NCBI RefSeq assembly: GCF_044762855.1
Contig: NZ_JBIWFB010000001.1
Span: 1,054,001 to 1,118,000, forward strand
DNA from: Psychrobacillus sp044762855
GTDB taxonomy: Bacteria; Bacillota; Bacilli; Bacillales_A; Planococcaceae
Length of the DNA: 64,000 bases
Direction of reading: 5' to 3'
Shown: positions 49,842-57,772 of the stretch, one piece after another
Numbering within the stretch: the stretch's first letter is position 1
How the letters are laid out: each line of letters starts with the position of its first letter
The notes under the pieces: generated by a model
What the model saw: the letters and a program-made list of their open reading frames with translations, nothing else
Databases searched by the model: none
What the model was told of the DNA's origin: nothing
Translations under genes and position numbers: made by a program

Positions 49842-51187
49842 CAAAAAAACAAGAAAAAATTTGGACAGGTAATGTTCGAGATGCAGCACTCAATATACTA
49901 ATGGCCGTTGAAAAACAACAAGCCTATAGCAACTTATTATTACATCAAACGATTGAAAAATATAAAATCGATGACAAAGACCGTGCATTATTAACCGAGT
50001 TAACATATGGAACATTGCAATATAAAATGACATTAGACTATTATTTAGAACCATTCATTAAAGGGAAGTTAGATGATTGGGTTAAACAATTACTTCGTCT
50101 GTCTTTATATCAAATTCATTATTTATCTCGAATTCCAGATCATGCTGCGGTAAATGAAGCGGTGAATATTGCGAAAAGAAGAGGACATAAAGGAATTTCA
50201 GGAGCAGTAAATGGAATTCTTCGTTCTATATTAAGAGAAGGTGTTCGTTCGACAGAAGAAATAACAGACGAATTGGAACGTCTTTCGATTGAAACAAGTC
50301 ATCCCCTATGGATGGTGAAACGATTTGTTTCAGAGTATGGCTTTGAAACAACAGCGAAAATGCTCAAGGAAAATAATGAGCAACCTGTGACGACGCTTCG
50401 TGTGAATTTATTTAAACGAACAGTGGAACAAGTATTGCATTTAATGACACAAGAAGGATATGTCGTTGCGCAAAGTGAAGTAATTCCGGAATGTATTTAT
50501 TTGTTCAATGGGCAAGCTGCGAAAACGACTGCTTATCAAAAAGGTTTCGTCACAATTCAAGATGAAAGTTCAATGATTCCGGCTTACGCACTTCAAGCAG
50601 AACCTGGAATGACAGTGCTAGATATGTGCTCAGCACCAGGAGGAAAAACAACGCATATTGCGGAGAAAATGCGTAATACCGGAAAACTTGTAGCGTTGGA
50701 TATTCATGAACATAAGTTAAAGCTAGTAAAAGAAAATGCAGCTAGACTCGGTTTTGACTTTATCGAAACAGTGCAAATGGATGGGCGTAAATCTTCAGAA
50801 GTATATGAAGCTGAAATCTTTGATCGTATATTGGTTGATGCGCCATGTAGTGGTTTAGGGGTAATGAAGCGTAAACCGGATATTAAATATACAAAAAACG
50901 AAAAAGATTTTGCGACGCTTAAGCCAATCCAGCTAAAACTATTAGATGAGGCATACAAGCTTTTAAAACGAGATGGACTGTTAGTTTATAGCACTTGTAC
51001 AGTAGATCGGGAAGAAAACGAGGGAACAGCCAAATTATTTTTAGAAGCGCATCCTGATATGGAACTTCAGCCGTTTCCGAACGTTATTAAAAATATCAAA
51101 GAACAGGAACAAGAAGGTATGCTCCAACTATTCCCGCAAGATTTAAGAAGTGATGGATTTTTTGTTGCAATTTTCAAGAAGAGGTAA
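49838..51187 (+). CDS. rsmB: 16S rRNA m5C967 methyltransferase
   Basis: Methylates C967-equivalent of 16S rRNA, 449 aa. The N-terminal NusB-like RNA-binding domain covers ~10-140 (AALNILMAVEKQQAYSNLLLH). The SAM-binding domain contains VLDMCSAPGGKTTHIAEKM and VDAPCSGLGVMKRKPDIKY, where the first catalytic Cys sits. The second Cys is in VYSTCTVDREENE. It overlaps fmt by 4 nt. In B. subtilis rlmN follows; here prpC comes after only 56 nt. Confidence 0.95.
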   Translation: MTKKQEKIWTGNVRDAALNILMAVEKQQAYSNLLLHQTIEKYKIDDKDRALLTELTYGTLQYKMTLDYYLEPFIKGKLDDWVKQLLRLSLYQIHYLSRIPDHAAVNEAVNIAKRRGHKGISGAVNGILRSILREGVRSTEEITDELERLSIETSHPLWMVKRFVSEYGFETTAKMLKENNEQPVTTLRVNLFKRTVEQVLHLMTQEGYVVAQSEVIPECIYLFNGQAAKTTAYQKGFVTIQDESSMIPAYALQAEPGMTVLDMCSAPGGKTTHIAEKMRNTGKLVALDIHEHKLKLVKENAARLGFDFIETVQMDGRKSSEVYEAEIFDRILVDAPCSGLGVMKRKPDIKYTKNEKDFATLKPIQLKLLDEAYKLLKRDGLLVYSTCTVDREENEGTAKLFLEAHPDMELQPFPNVIKNIKEQEQEGMLQLFPQDLRSDGFFVAIFKKR

Positions 51188-51243
51188 GCTTCTAAAAAGA
51201 AAAATTGTTTTTTCTTTTCATTTAAAAAGAGGTGATGGAAGAA

Positions 51244-51981
51244 ATGAAGTTCGTTGTTGAAACAGATGTCGGTTTGAAAAGGACCGTAAATGAGGACCGG
51301 GTGGATGTGTTCGTCCGCGATGATCATCGAATACTTGCGGTTGTTGCAGATGGTATGGGTGGTCATAATGCCGGAGATGTGGCAAGTGAATTAGCTATAT
51401 CTGAGTTCAAAAAGTATTTTAAAACGTATAATCCTGCTGTTATCAAGGCTAAAGATTGGCTCACTTACACATTCCAAACGATTAACCAATCCATTGCTAG
51501 GCACTCTTCCATAACTGCTGGGTGTGAAGGAATGGGGACGACATTAATCGCTGGACTATTTGACAAGCATAAAGGAATTATCGCTCATGTCGGGGATAGT
51601 CGTGTTTATCAAATTACAAAAGAAAAAGTAAAACAAATAACACGGGATCATTCTTATGTAAATGTATTAATCGATTCAGGGGAAATTAGTGAAGAACAGG
51701 CGAAGACACATCCAAAGAAAAATGTATTAATGAAAGCAGTTGGTACGGAACAAACGATACAACCAGATTTTTACGAAGTAGCATTTTTGCCGGACTCTTA
51801 TTTTCTGTTTTGTTCAGATGGATTAAGCAATAAACTTAGTGAAGCTTTTATACAATCTCTCCTATATTCGGATAAAACACTCGAACAAAAAGCGAGTCAA
51901 TTAGTAGAGGAAGCAAATCAATCTGGTGGGGAAGATAATATTTCATTGATCTTACTATCAAACCGTGATAAGGAGGTGTAA
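51244..51981 (+). CDS. prpC: PP2C-type protein phosphatase
   Basis: Metal-dependent Ser/Thr phosphatase that opposes PrkC, 245 aa. The PP2C motifs are DVGLKRTVNEDR, VVADGMGGHNAGDVAS, MGTTLIAGLF, HVGDSRVYQI, TRDHSYV, and FLFCSDGLSNKL with the late GGEDNISLIL; the metal Asp residues are all present. The frame opens four codons earlier, but AGAGGTGATGGAAGAA gives ATG 51244. It starts directly after rsmB, without rlmN between. It is 2 nt from prkC. Confidence 0.95.
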   Translation: MKFVVETDVGLKRTVNEDRVDVFVRDDHRILAVVADGMGGHNAGDVASELAISEFKKYFKTYNPAVIKAKDWLTYTFQTINQSIARHSSITAGCEGMGTTLIAGLFDKHKGIIAHVGDSRVYQITKEKVKQITRDHSYVNVLIDSGEISEEQAKTHPKKNVLMKAVGTEQTIQPDFYEVAFLPDSYFLFCSDGLSNKLSEAFIQSLLYSDKTLEQKASQLVEEANQSGGEDNISLILLSNRDKEV

Positions 51982-51983
51982 GG

Positions 51984-53978
51984 ATGTTAATAGGTAAACG
52001 AATAAGCGGCAGATATAAGTTGCTTGAAATGATTGGTGGAGGCGGCATGTCCAATGTCTATTTGGCACATGATATGATTTTAGACCGTGATGTGGCGATC
52101 AAAATTTTACGTTATGATTTTTCGAATGAAGAAGAATTGCACCGAAGATTTCAACGAGAAGCACTATCTGCAACAAGCCTTACACACCCAAATATAGTGA
52201 ATATATTCGATGTTGGCGAAGATGGGGATATTCACTATATTGTCATGGAGTATGTGAAAGGGGAAACATTAAAACAATACATACAACGGAATGCTCCCGT
52301 TTCACCTAAAAAATCAGTAACGATTATGAAACAGCTTACTTCCGCTATTGCAAATGCACATAATAACCATATTATTCACCGGGATGTTAAGCCACAAAAT
52401 ATTTTGCTGGATGAAGAAGAAAATATTAAAATAACAGACTTTGGGATTGCGATGGCCCTTAGTGCCACTTCTTTTACTCAAACGAATTCTGTACTAGGGA
52501 CGGTCCATTATTTATCGCCAGAACAAGCACGTGGGGGAACAGCTACAAACCAATCTGACATTTATGCTTTAGGGATTGTCATGTTTGAGCTGTTGACTGG
52601 ACAACTCCCATTTTCCGGGGAATCAGCTGTATCGATTGCATTAAAGCATTTGCAATCGGAAACGCCATCTATTCGTGCCATTAATCCAGCTATACCGCAA
52701 AGTTTAGAAAACGTTGTATTGAAAGCAACTGCAAAAGATCAAAAAAATCGATATCGTAGTGCAGAAGAAATGGAAGCGGATTTAGCAACAGCCCTATCCC
52801 CGGAAAGAGCGGAGGAGGCGAAGTTTGTTGTTGCCTTGGATGATGATGCAACCAAAGTTCTACCTGTTATTAAAGAACCCGTTTCTTTTGAAGAAGTTTC
52901 CGACACGAAAAAAATGGCAGTGCCAACCTCAGAGGTAATAGAAGAGGTAAAGCCGAAAAGTAAAAAGAAAAAAAGAAAGATTATTGGTGCGATCATAGCA
53001 AGTATCGTAGTGCTTGCACTGTTAGTTATTATTGTATTTCCAGGAATGTTTAGACCTAAAAAAATTGAAGTGCCAGACGTATCCAATTTAGAACTTGAAG
53101 CTGCAATAGAGGAATTGGAAGCGAATGGTTTTAAAATTGGAGAGCAAACATTAGAGTTTAACGAAGAAGTAGAAGAGAACCATGTTATTCGGACATCACC
53201 GGAAGCAGGAAAAATGAGAGATAAAGATACGGAGATCCATCTCTTTGTCTCATCTGGTAAAGAGACATCTGCAATTGGAGATTATGTAGGACAAGATATT
53301 GATCAAGTGAGAACACTACTTCAAAATCAGCAATTGCTTGATATTGATGATGATGAAGAAAGATTCGATTCGAAACCTGCTGGAACGATTTTAGAACAAT
53401 CACCAGTCGGTGGTACAGAAATTATTCCAGACGAAACGATATTAAAATTTGTCGTAAGTAAAGGTCCTGACTTAAGAACTGTTAATGATTTAACAAATTA
53501 CAATGAAAAAGCATTAAAGGATACAGAAAAGTCTTCTGGATTTAAAATAAAAATAGTTGGCAAAGAAAACCATGATACCATTCAAAAGGGAAATGTTATT
53601 AGGCAAGATCCCAAACCGAATGCCAAAGTAGCACCAGGTAGTACGATAGAAGTCACCATTTCAGACGGGCCAAAAGAAAAGCCAACGAAATTCTTTGCCA
53701 AAACAATTACGATTCCATATCAACAACCGAATCCAAGTGGAGAAGATTCTGAGGATGAAGAACAAGAAGGCGAAATAGAAGTAATACCACAAGTTGTGCG
53801 TATTTATATTCAAGATAAGACAAGGTCGCTTGAAGAACCAGCTGAGGAGTTTCTTTTAACTGAAACTACGGAAAGACAACTTAAATTAGAAATAAGTGAA
53901 GGGCAAAAAGCAGTTTATCGTGTGATGGTGAATTCAACTGAAATTGCACATGAAACGATTGCCTATGACGATATTTAA
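51984..53978 (+). CDS. prkC: Eukaryotic-type Ser/Thr protein kinase with PASTA domains
   Basis: Membrane kinase of 664 aa that senses muropeptides and promotes spore germination and wall homeostasis. The kinase domain covers ~10-270: glycine loop IGGGGMSNVYLA, VAIK lysine, HRDVKPQNIL, DFGIA and APE-like SPEQARG. A basic juxtamembrane segment KPKSKKKKRK leads to the membrane helix near 333-355. Three PASTA repeats follow (PDVSNLELEAAIEELEANG; GQDIDQVRTLLQNQQL; a third around 495-570) and a ~90-residue extra C-terminal domain rich in acidic residues. Co-transcribed with prpC. Confidence 0.95.
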   Translation: MLIGKRISGRYKLLEMIGGGGMSNVYLAHDMILDRDVAIKILRYDFSNEEELHRRFQREALSATSLTHPNIVNIFDVGEDGDIHYIVMEYVKGETLKQYIQRNAPVSPKKSVTIMKQLTSAIANAHNNHIIHRDVKPQNILLDEEENIKITDFGIAMALSATSFTQTNSVLGTVHYLSPEQARGGTATNQSDIYALGIVMFELLTGQLPFSGESAVSIALKHLQSETPSIRAINPAIPQSLENVVLKATAKDQKNRYRSAEEMEADLATALSPERAEEAKFVVALDDDATKVLPVIKEPVSFEEVSDTKKMAVPTSEVIEEVKPKSKKKKRKIIGAIIASIVVLALLVIIVFPGMFRPKKIEVPDVSNLELEAAIEELEANGFKIGEQTLEFNEEVEENHVIRTSPEAGKMRDKDTEIHLFVSSGKETSAIGDYVGQDIDQVRTLLQNQQLLDIDDDEERFDSKPAGTILEQSPVGGTEIIPDETILKFVVSKGPDLRTVNDLTNYNEKALKDTEKSSGFKIKIVGKENHDTIQKGNVIRQDPKPNAKVAPGSTIEVTISDGPKEKPTKFFAKTITIPYQQPNPSGEDSEDEEQEGEIEVIPQVVRIYIQDKTRSLEEPAEEFLLTETTERQLKLEISEGQKAVYRVMVNSTEIAHETIAYDDI

Positions 53979-53990
53979 AGGAGGCTTCGG

Positions 53991-54872
53991 ATGCCACAAG
54001 GTCAGATAAGAAAAGCATTAAGTGGATTTTATTACGTATACGATGATGGAAAGATCATTCAATGCCGCGCTAGAGGAGTTTTCAGAAATAGAGGAGAATC
54101 TCCTTTAGTAGGTGATTTCGTAGATTATACAGTGGACGGAGAGAATGACGGTACCATTACAGTCATTCACGAGCGTAAAAATAACTTAGTTCGCCCGCCA
54201 ATAGCTAATATTGACCAAGCAATATTAGTATTTTCGATAAAAGAACCAGATTTTAATACAATCCTATTGGATCGCTTTTTAGTAGTGTTAGAATCATTTT
54301 ATATCGAGCCGATCATTTGTTTAACGAAAAGTGATCTAATGGACGAACAAATGGAAAAAAAGATGGATACTTATATAAAGGACTATGAACAAATCGGTTA
54401 TCAAGTATTAATGACTTTTAAAGATGATCCATCCTTTGACGAGAAAATAGCACCACTATTAAAAGATAAAACAACCGTGCTTGCAGGGCAATCAGGTGTT
54501 GGGAAATCGACGTTATTAAATACGATTTTACCTTCCTTAGATTTAAAAACAGGTGTGATTTCTAGTGCACTAGGACGAGGGAAACATACGACAAGGCATG
54601 TTGAGCTGATCGAAGTTTGTGATGGTTTACTTGCTGACACACCAGGTTTTAGTTCGTTCGAATTTGATCTGATGGAAAAAGAAGAACTGTCTAAATGTTT
54701 TCCGGAATTCGTCGAAAAACAAGATTCGTGCAAGTTTAGAGAGTGTATGCATGTGAAAGAACCGAAATGTGCTGTCAAAGATGCTGTAGAAACGGGAGAT
54801 ATTAAAGAGTATCGTTATAAACATTATTTACAGTTTTTAGATGAAATATTAGAAAGAAAGCCGAGGTACTGA
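53991..54872 (+). CDS. rsgA: Ribosome small-subunit biogenesis GTPase RsgA
   Basis: Circularly permuted GTPase that tests 30S maturation, 293 aa. The N-terminal OB domain (~1-65) is followed by G motifs in permuted order: LTKSDL (G4), GQSGVGKSTLLNTI (G1) and ADTPGFSSFE (G3). The C-terminal zinc-binding region is CKFRECMHVKEPKCAVKDAV. AAAGGAGGCTTCGG precedes ATG. It lies between prkC and rpe, as in B. subtilis. Confidence 0.95.
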   Translation: MPQGQIRKALSGFYYVYDDGKIIQCRARGVFRNRGESPLVGDFVDYTVDGENDGTITVIHERKNNLVRPPIANIDQAILVFSIKEPDFNTILLDRFLVVLESFYIEPIICLTKSDLMDEQMEKKMDTYIKDYEQIGYQVLMTFKDDPSFDEKIAPLLKDKTTVLAGQSGVGKSTLLNTILPSLDLKTGVISSALGRGKHTTRHVELIEVCDGLLADTPGFSSFEFDLMEKEELSKCFPEFVEKQDSCKFRECMHVKEPKCAVKDAVETGDIKEYRYKHYLQFLDEILERKPRY

Positions 54873-54874
54873 TT

Positions 54875-55543
54875 ATGGTGAAAATAGCTCCATCCATTTT
54901 AGCAGCAAATTTTGCGAAACTGGGAGAAGAAGTATTAGAAGTTGAAAAAGCGGGGGCAGACCTAATTCATATCGATGTGATGGATGGTCATTTTGTTCCG
55001 AATATTACAATGGGACCAATCGTTGTAGAGGCATTACGTCCACTAACAACTTTGCCACTAGATGTGCATTTAATGATTGAAAATGCGGATCAATACATTG
55101 AAGCATTTGCAAAAGCGGGTGCTGATTATATTACGGTGCATGTGGAAGCTTGTCCTCATTTACACCGAACAATCCAATTGATCCGTTCTTTTGGCGTTAA
55201 GCCAGGAGTCGTCTTAAATCCGCATACCCCTGTTGAGTCTATTCAACATGTGTTAGAAGATATTGATATGGTGCTCTTTATGACGGTAAATCCGGGATTT
55301 GGCGGGCAAAAGTTTATTCACTCGGTCGTTCCAAAAGTGAAACAACTTGCAGATATTATTCTAGAAAGAAATCTTTCTATCGAGATTGAAATCGATGGCG
55401 GTATTAATGAAGAAACGATTAAACCTTGCGTCGAAGCCGGAGCTACTGTTTTAGTGGCAGGATCTGCTATTTACAATGCACCAGATAAAGGAAAAGCTTT
55501 GCAAACGATTAAAGAAGCAGGTTTGAGTGTACTTTCGAAATGA
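54875..55543 (+). CDS. rpe: Ribulose-phosphate 3-epimerase
   Basis: Interconverts ribulose-5-phosphate and xylulose-5-phosphate, 222 aa. It is a TIM barrel with family blocks KIAPSILAANFAKLGEEV, HIDVMDGHFVPNITMGP, DVHLMIENADQYI, LFMTVNPGFGGQKFI and EIDGGINEETI. Catalytic Asp and metal His residues are present. It starts 2 nt after rsgA and overlaps thiN by 4 nt. Confidence 0.96.
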   Translation: MVKIAPSILAANFAKLGEEVLEVEKAGADLIHIDVMDGHFVPNITMGPIVVEALRPLTTLPLDVHLMIENADQYIEAFAKAGADYITVHVEACPHLHRTIQLIRSFGVKPGVVLNPHTPVESIQHVLEDIDMVLFMTVNPGFGGQKFIHSVVPKVKQLADIILERNLSIEIEIDGGINEETIKPCVEAGATVLVAGSAIYNAPDKGKALQTIKEAGLSVLSK

Positions 55544-56196
55544 ACCGAGTAATTGTTTGTTCTGGAGGTCCAGTAGAGGAAGTTGTTGATTTTGAACAGC
55601 TTCCTCTTTTGGAAAAAGAGACTGTTTATATTGGTGCGGATCGAGGTGCTTTGCATTTATTGGAAAAAGGTATCACACCTACCGAAATTATCGGTGATTT
55701 CGACTCACTTACGACAGAAGAATTTCAATTAGTTCAGCAACGAGTAAGTAAAGTTACCACGCTACCAGTAGAAAAAGATGAGACGGATACCCATATTGCA
55801 CTTCAAAAAGCTCTTACATATGCAACAGACGAAATTATATTGACAGGAGTTACCGGGGGCCGATTAGATCATTATGAAGCGTGCTTACATGATATTTGTC
55901 GTTTTCAAATGGACCATCCGGATATTCATTTCTCCATTCAAAATAATCAAAACATCATCCAATTTCTGTTTCCAGGAACTTATGAAATTGAGCAAGACGA
56001 CCATTATAAATATATTTCCTTTTTTTCTTTCGGCGAAACAGTGGAAAAAATTACTTTAACAGGTTTTTTATATAATGTTACAGAAGAAAATATTACGGTA
56101 GGCAATACAAAATTCACGAGTAATGAAGTTAAAGGACGAACAAGTACTATCTCTTTTATAACTGGCATATGTTTAATGATAAGAAGCAGTGACTAA
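55540..56196 (+). CDS. thiN: Thiamine pyrophosphokinase
   Basis: Transfers pyrophosphate from ATP to thiamine, 218 aa. ThiN motifs are YIGADRGALHLLEKGITPTEIIGDFDSL, EKDETDTHIALQKAL and TGVTGGRLDHYEACL. The C-terminal thiamine-binding part has VKGRTSTISFITGICLMI. It overlaps rpe by 4 nt and precedes spoVM by 14 nt. Confidence 0.94.
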   Translation: MNRVIVCSGGPVEEVVDFEQLPLLEKETVYIGADRGALHLLEKGITPTEIIGDFDSLTTEEFQLVQQRVSKVTTLPVEKDETDTHIALQKALTYATDEIILTGVTGGRLDHYEACLHDICRFQMDHPDIHFSIQNNQNIIQFLFPGTYEIEQDDHYKYISFFSFGETVEKITLTGFLYNVTEENITVGNTKFTSNEVKGRTSTISFITGICLMIRSSD

Positions 56197-56210
56197 AAGG
56201 GAGGAATTGT

Positions 56211-56303
56211 GTGAAGGTCTACACATTTAGATTGCCTAAATCCGTTAGTAGTTTGATGAAAGTTTGTATCCGTCTGTTTAAAAGAGAAGAAGTGAAGAAA
56301 TGA
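56211..56303 (+). CDS. spoVM: Stage V sporulation protein M
   Basis: A 30-residue amphipathic peptide, (M)KVYTFRLPKSVSSLMKVCIRL ending in FKREEVKK, encoded from GTG 56211 after GGGAGGAATTGT. It aligns with the 26-aa B. subtilis SpoVM: Tyr4-Thr5, LPK and the important Pro9 are kept, followed by an amphipathic helix and basic end. Here the tail is four residues longer. SpoVM marks the convex forespore membrane and anchors SpoIVA at coat assembly. Position between thiN and rpmB is exactly that of B. subtilis. Its presence implies an endospore former. Confidence 0.88.
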   Translation: MKVYTFRLPKSVSSLMKVCIRLFKREEVKK

Positions 56304-56313
56304 AAGACCTTGA

Positions 56314-56345
56314 TGACTCCATATGTATTGGGGTCATTTTTTTAT
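56314..56345 (+). terminator. Terminator of the rpe-thiN-spoVM end
   Basis: TGACTCC (56314-56320) and GGGGTCA (56330-56336) followed by T7. Confidence 0.75.
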
Positions 56346-56481
56346 AATTTAAGGTATGCTTTTTTATATCGAACACATTATAGGGAAAGTGCAAAGTAAA
56401 TTGCTTACTTACCCAGTATTGAATTGCTAAAAATAAATTCAATTAAAACTTTTCGGCATTTTTAATCCAATAAATGGCTAA

Positions 56482-56570
56482 GGGCAACTAATCTTTTATT
56501 GAAAGCAACTAATTCGATTCCGAATGCAACCAAATTAGCGCGAAAGCAACTAATTCTAATAATAGCAAGT
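56482..56570. repeat. Short array of ~20-bp imperfect repeats (GCAACTAAT)
   Basis: GCAACTAAT-type motifs begin at 56484, 56505, 56526 (GCAACCAAAT), 56546, and more weakly at 56565 (GCAAGTTAA): a step of 19-21 bp. The spacers differ, so this is not a CRISPR array. It lies between the spoVM terminator and rpmB. The remaining sequence to 56840 shows no gene that I can support. Confidence 0.7.
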
Positions 56571-56840
56571 TAACTTGAAGTGAGACGACGATGACTGCTA
56601 CTTGTTCTAGTCAATGCTGTGCGTAACTGCTGCTACGTTGGGTATTTATTAATTGATATTATTTTCTAATCTTTAAAGAGCCAATACTTTGCCGTAAGAC
56701 TTACTATTCTTATTATGTGCATCATTCGCTTGCTATATTGTTTGGAGACAAAGACTTGCGCTTTTTTCTTAAGCTTATGTTTGTTACAACCCGGTGTGGT
56801 GCGATTCGTAGCTTTGTACTAATTTTAATTAAAATAAAAA

Positions 56841-56872
56841 ATACCAAACTGACAATTGTCAGCTTGGCATTA
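56841..56872 (-). terminator. Terminator of rpmB
   Basis: Arms around CTGACAATTGTCAG with outer CCAA/TTGG. On the minus strand it is followed by TATTTTTTATTTT. Confidence 0.8.
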
Positions 56873-56885
56873 TTTATGAGGGCGA

Positions 56886-57074
56886 TTAAACGCGCTCTAC
56901 TTTTCCTGATTTTAAAGCTCTAGCAGAAACCCATACACGTTTAGGTTTACCATCTACAAGGATACGGACCTTTTGAAGGTTAGCTCCCCACGTACGTTTG
57001 TTAGCGTTCATAGCGTGTGAACGAGCATTACCAGTACGAGCTTTACGCCCAGTGATTGCACATACTTTTGGCAT
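56886..57074 (-). CDS. rpmB: 50S ribosomal protein L28
   Basis: Ribosomal protein of 62 aa, MPKVCAITGRKARTGNARSH through KRTWGANLQKVRILVDGKP, the standard short bacterial L28. Only one Cys (C5) remains, so it is the zinc-free type. AGAGGAGGAAAATATA precedes ATG. It is transcribed opposite to its neighbours, as in B. subtilis. Confidence 0.97.
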   Translation of the reverse strand: MPKVCAITGRKARTGNARSHAMNANKRTWGANLQKVRILVDGKPKRVWVSARALKSGKVERV

Positions 57075-57316
57075 TATATTTTCCTCCTCTTAAAAGAAGC
57101 TGAAAGATTTTTCAGTTCGATATTTCACATACTTTAATAATTTACCACAGACTTTTATTATGCGCAAGTCTTATCAAGAAAAAAACCTTTACAGACATTC
57201 AAATGTAGATGAAGCTATATAACTGACTGGACACAGCTAAATAGTGTTCACTATAGGGAAAGTTTATCACAGCAGTCACTGCGACACTTTATCCCCAAAC
57301 AGTGAATCTATAGACG

Positions 57317-57334
57317 AAAAGAAACGTTTCTTTT
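57317..57334. promoter_or_regulatory. Perfect 18-bp palindrome before the yloU-fakA promoter
   Basis: AAAAGAAACGTTTCTTTT is completely symmetrical and ends on the first T of TATAAT (57334-57339), a possible -10. It covers the -35/spacer region, so a dimeric regulator could block or assist this promoter. The gap 57075-57393 also holds an imperfect hairpin, GGGAAAGT...ACTTTATCCC (57256-57295). Confidence 0.45.
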
Positions 57335-57393
57335 ATAATTTCTATGGGTGTAGTACAATAAAGGGTAGTCAAAAAGACTTGGGAGGTTTCAAC

Positions 57394-57756
57394 ATGTCAA
57401 TTGAATTGAAAAACGAATTCGGACAAATTGATATATCACCAGATGTTGTTGCTCAAATTGCTGGTGGTGCTGCGATTGAGTGCTATGGAATAGTCGGTAT
57501 GGCATCAAAGCACCAAATAAGAGACGGACTAACAGATATATTAGGAAAAGAAAACTTCACAAAAGGTGTAGTAGTCAGACAAGAGAAAGAACATTTACAT
57601 ATTGATATGTATATAATTGTAAGTTACGGATCGAAAATTTCGGAAATAGCTTATCAAGTACAATCGAAAGTGAAATATACACTGAACAAATCTCTTGGAA
57701 TGTCCGTGGAATCCGTAAATGTTTATGTACAAGGAGTTCGCGTGGCAAACGTGTAA
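57394..57756 (+). CDS. yloU: Asp23/Gls24 family protein (YloU)
   Basis: Small cytosolic or envelope-associated protein of 120 aa. The Asp23 pattern is clear: GQIDISPDVVAQIAGGAAIECYGIVGMASK, then VVRQEKEHLHIDMYIIVSYGSKISEIAYQVQSKVKYTL and SVNVYVQGV. The function is not settled; it is typically encoded just before the DAK-domain kinase subunit. GGGAGGTTTCAAC precedes ATG 57394; the open frame upstream is not part of the gene. Translationally close to fakA (16 nt). Confidence 0.92.
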   Translation: MSIELKNEFGQIDISPDVVAQIAGGAAIECYGIVGMASKHQIRDGLTDILGKENFTKGVVVRQEKEHLHIDMYIIVSYGSKISEIAYQVQSKVKYTLNKSLGMSVESVNVYVQGVRVANV

Positions 57757-57772
57757 ATAAGGAGAGAACATA

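Noticed and set aside
56482..56570. Possible CRISPR array
   Set aside because: Repeats are only ~9-13 bp, imperfect, with ~8-10 bp gaps, and no cas genes are near.
56717..56923. 68-codon ORF on the plus strand
   Set aside because: It overlaps the rpmB terminator and 3' end, has no ribosome site and an implausible composition.
57244..57393. N-terminal extension of yloU
   Set aside because: The open frame upstream of ATG 57394 includes the promoter region and palindrome; the ribosome site and family alignment start at 57394.
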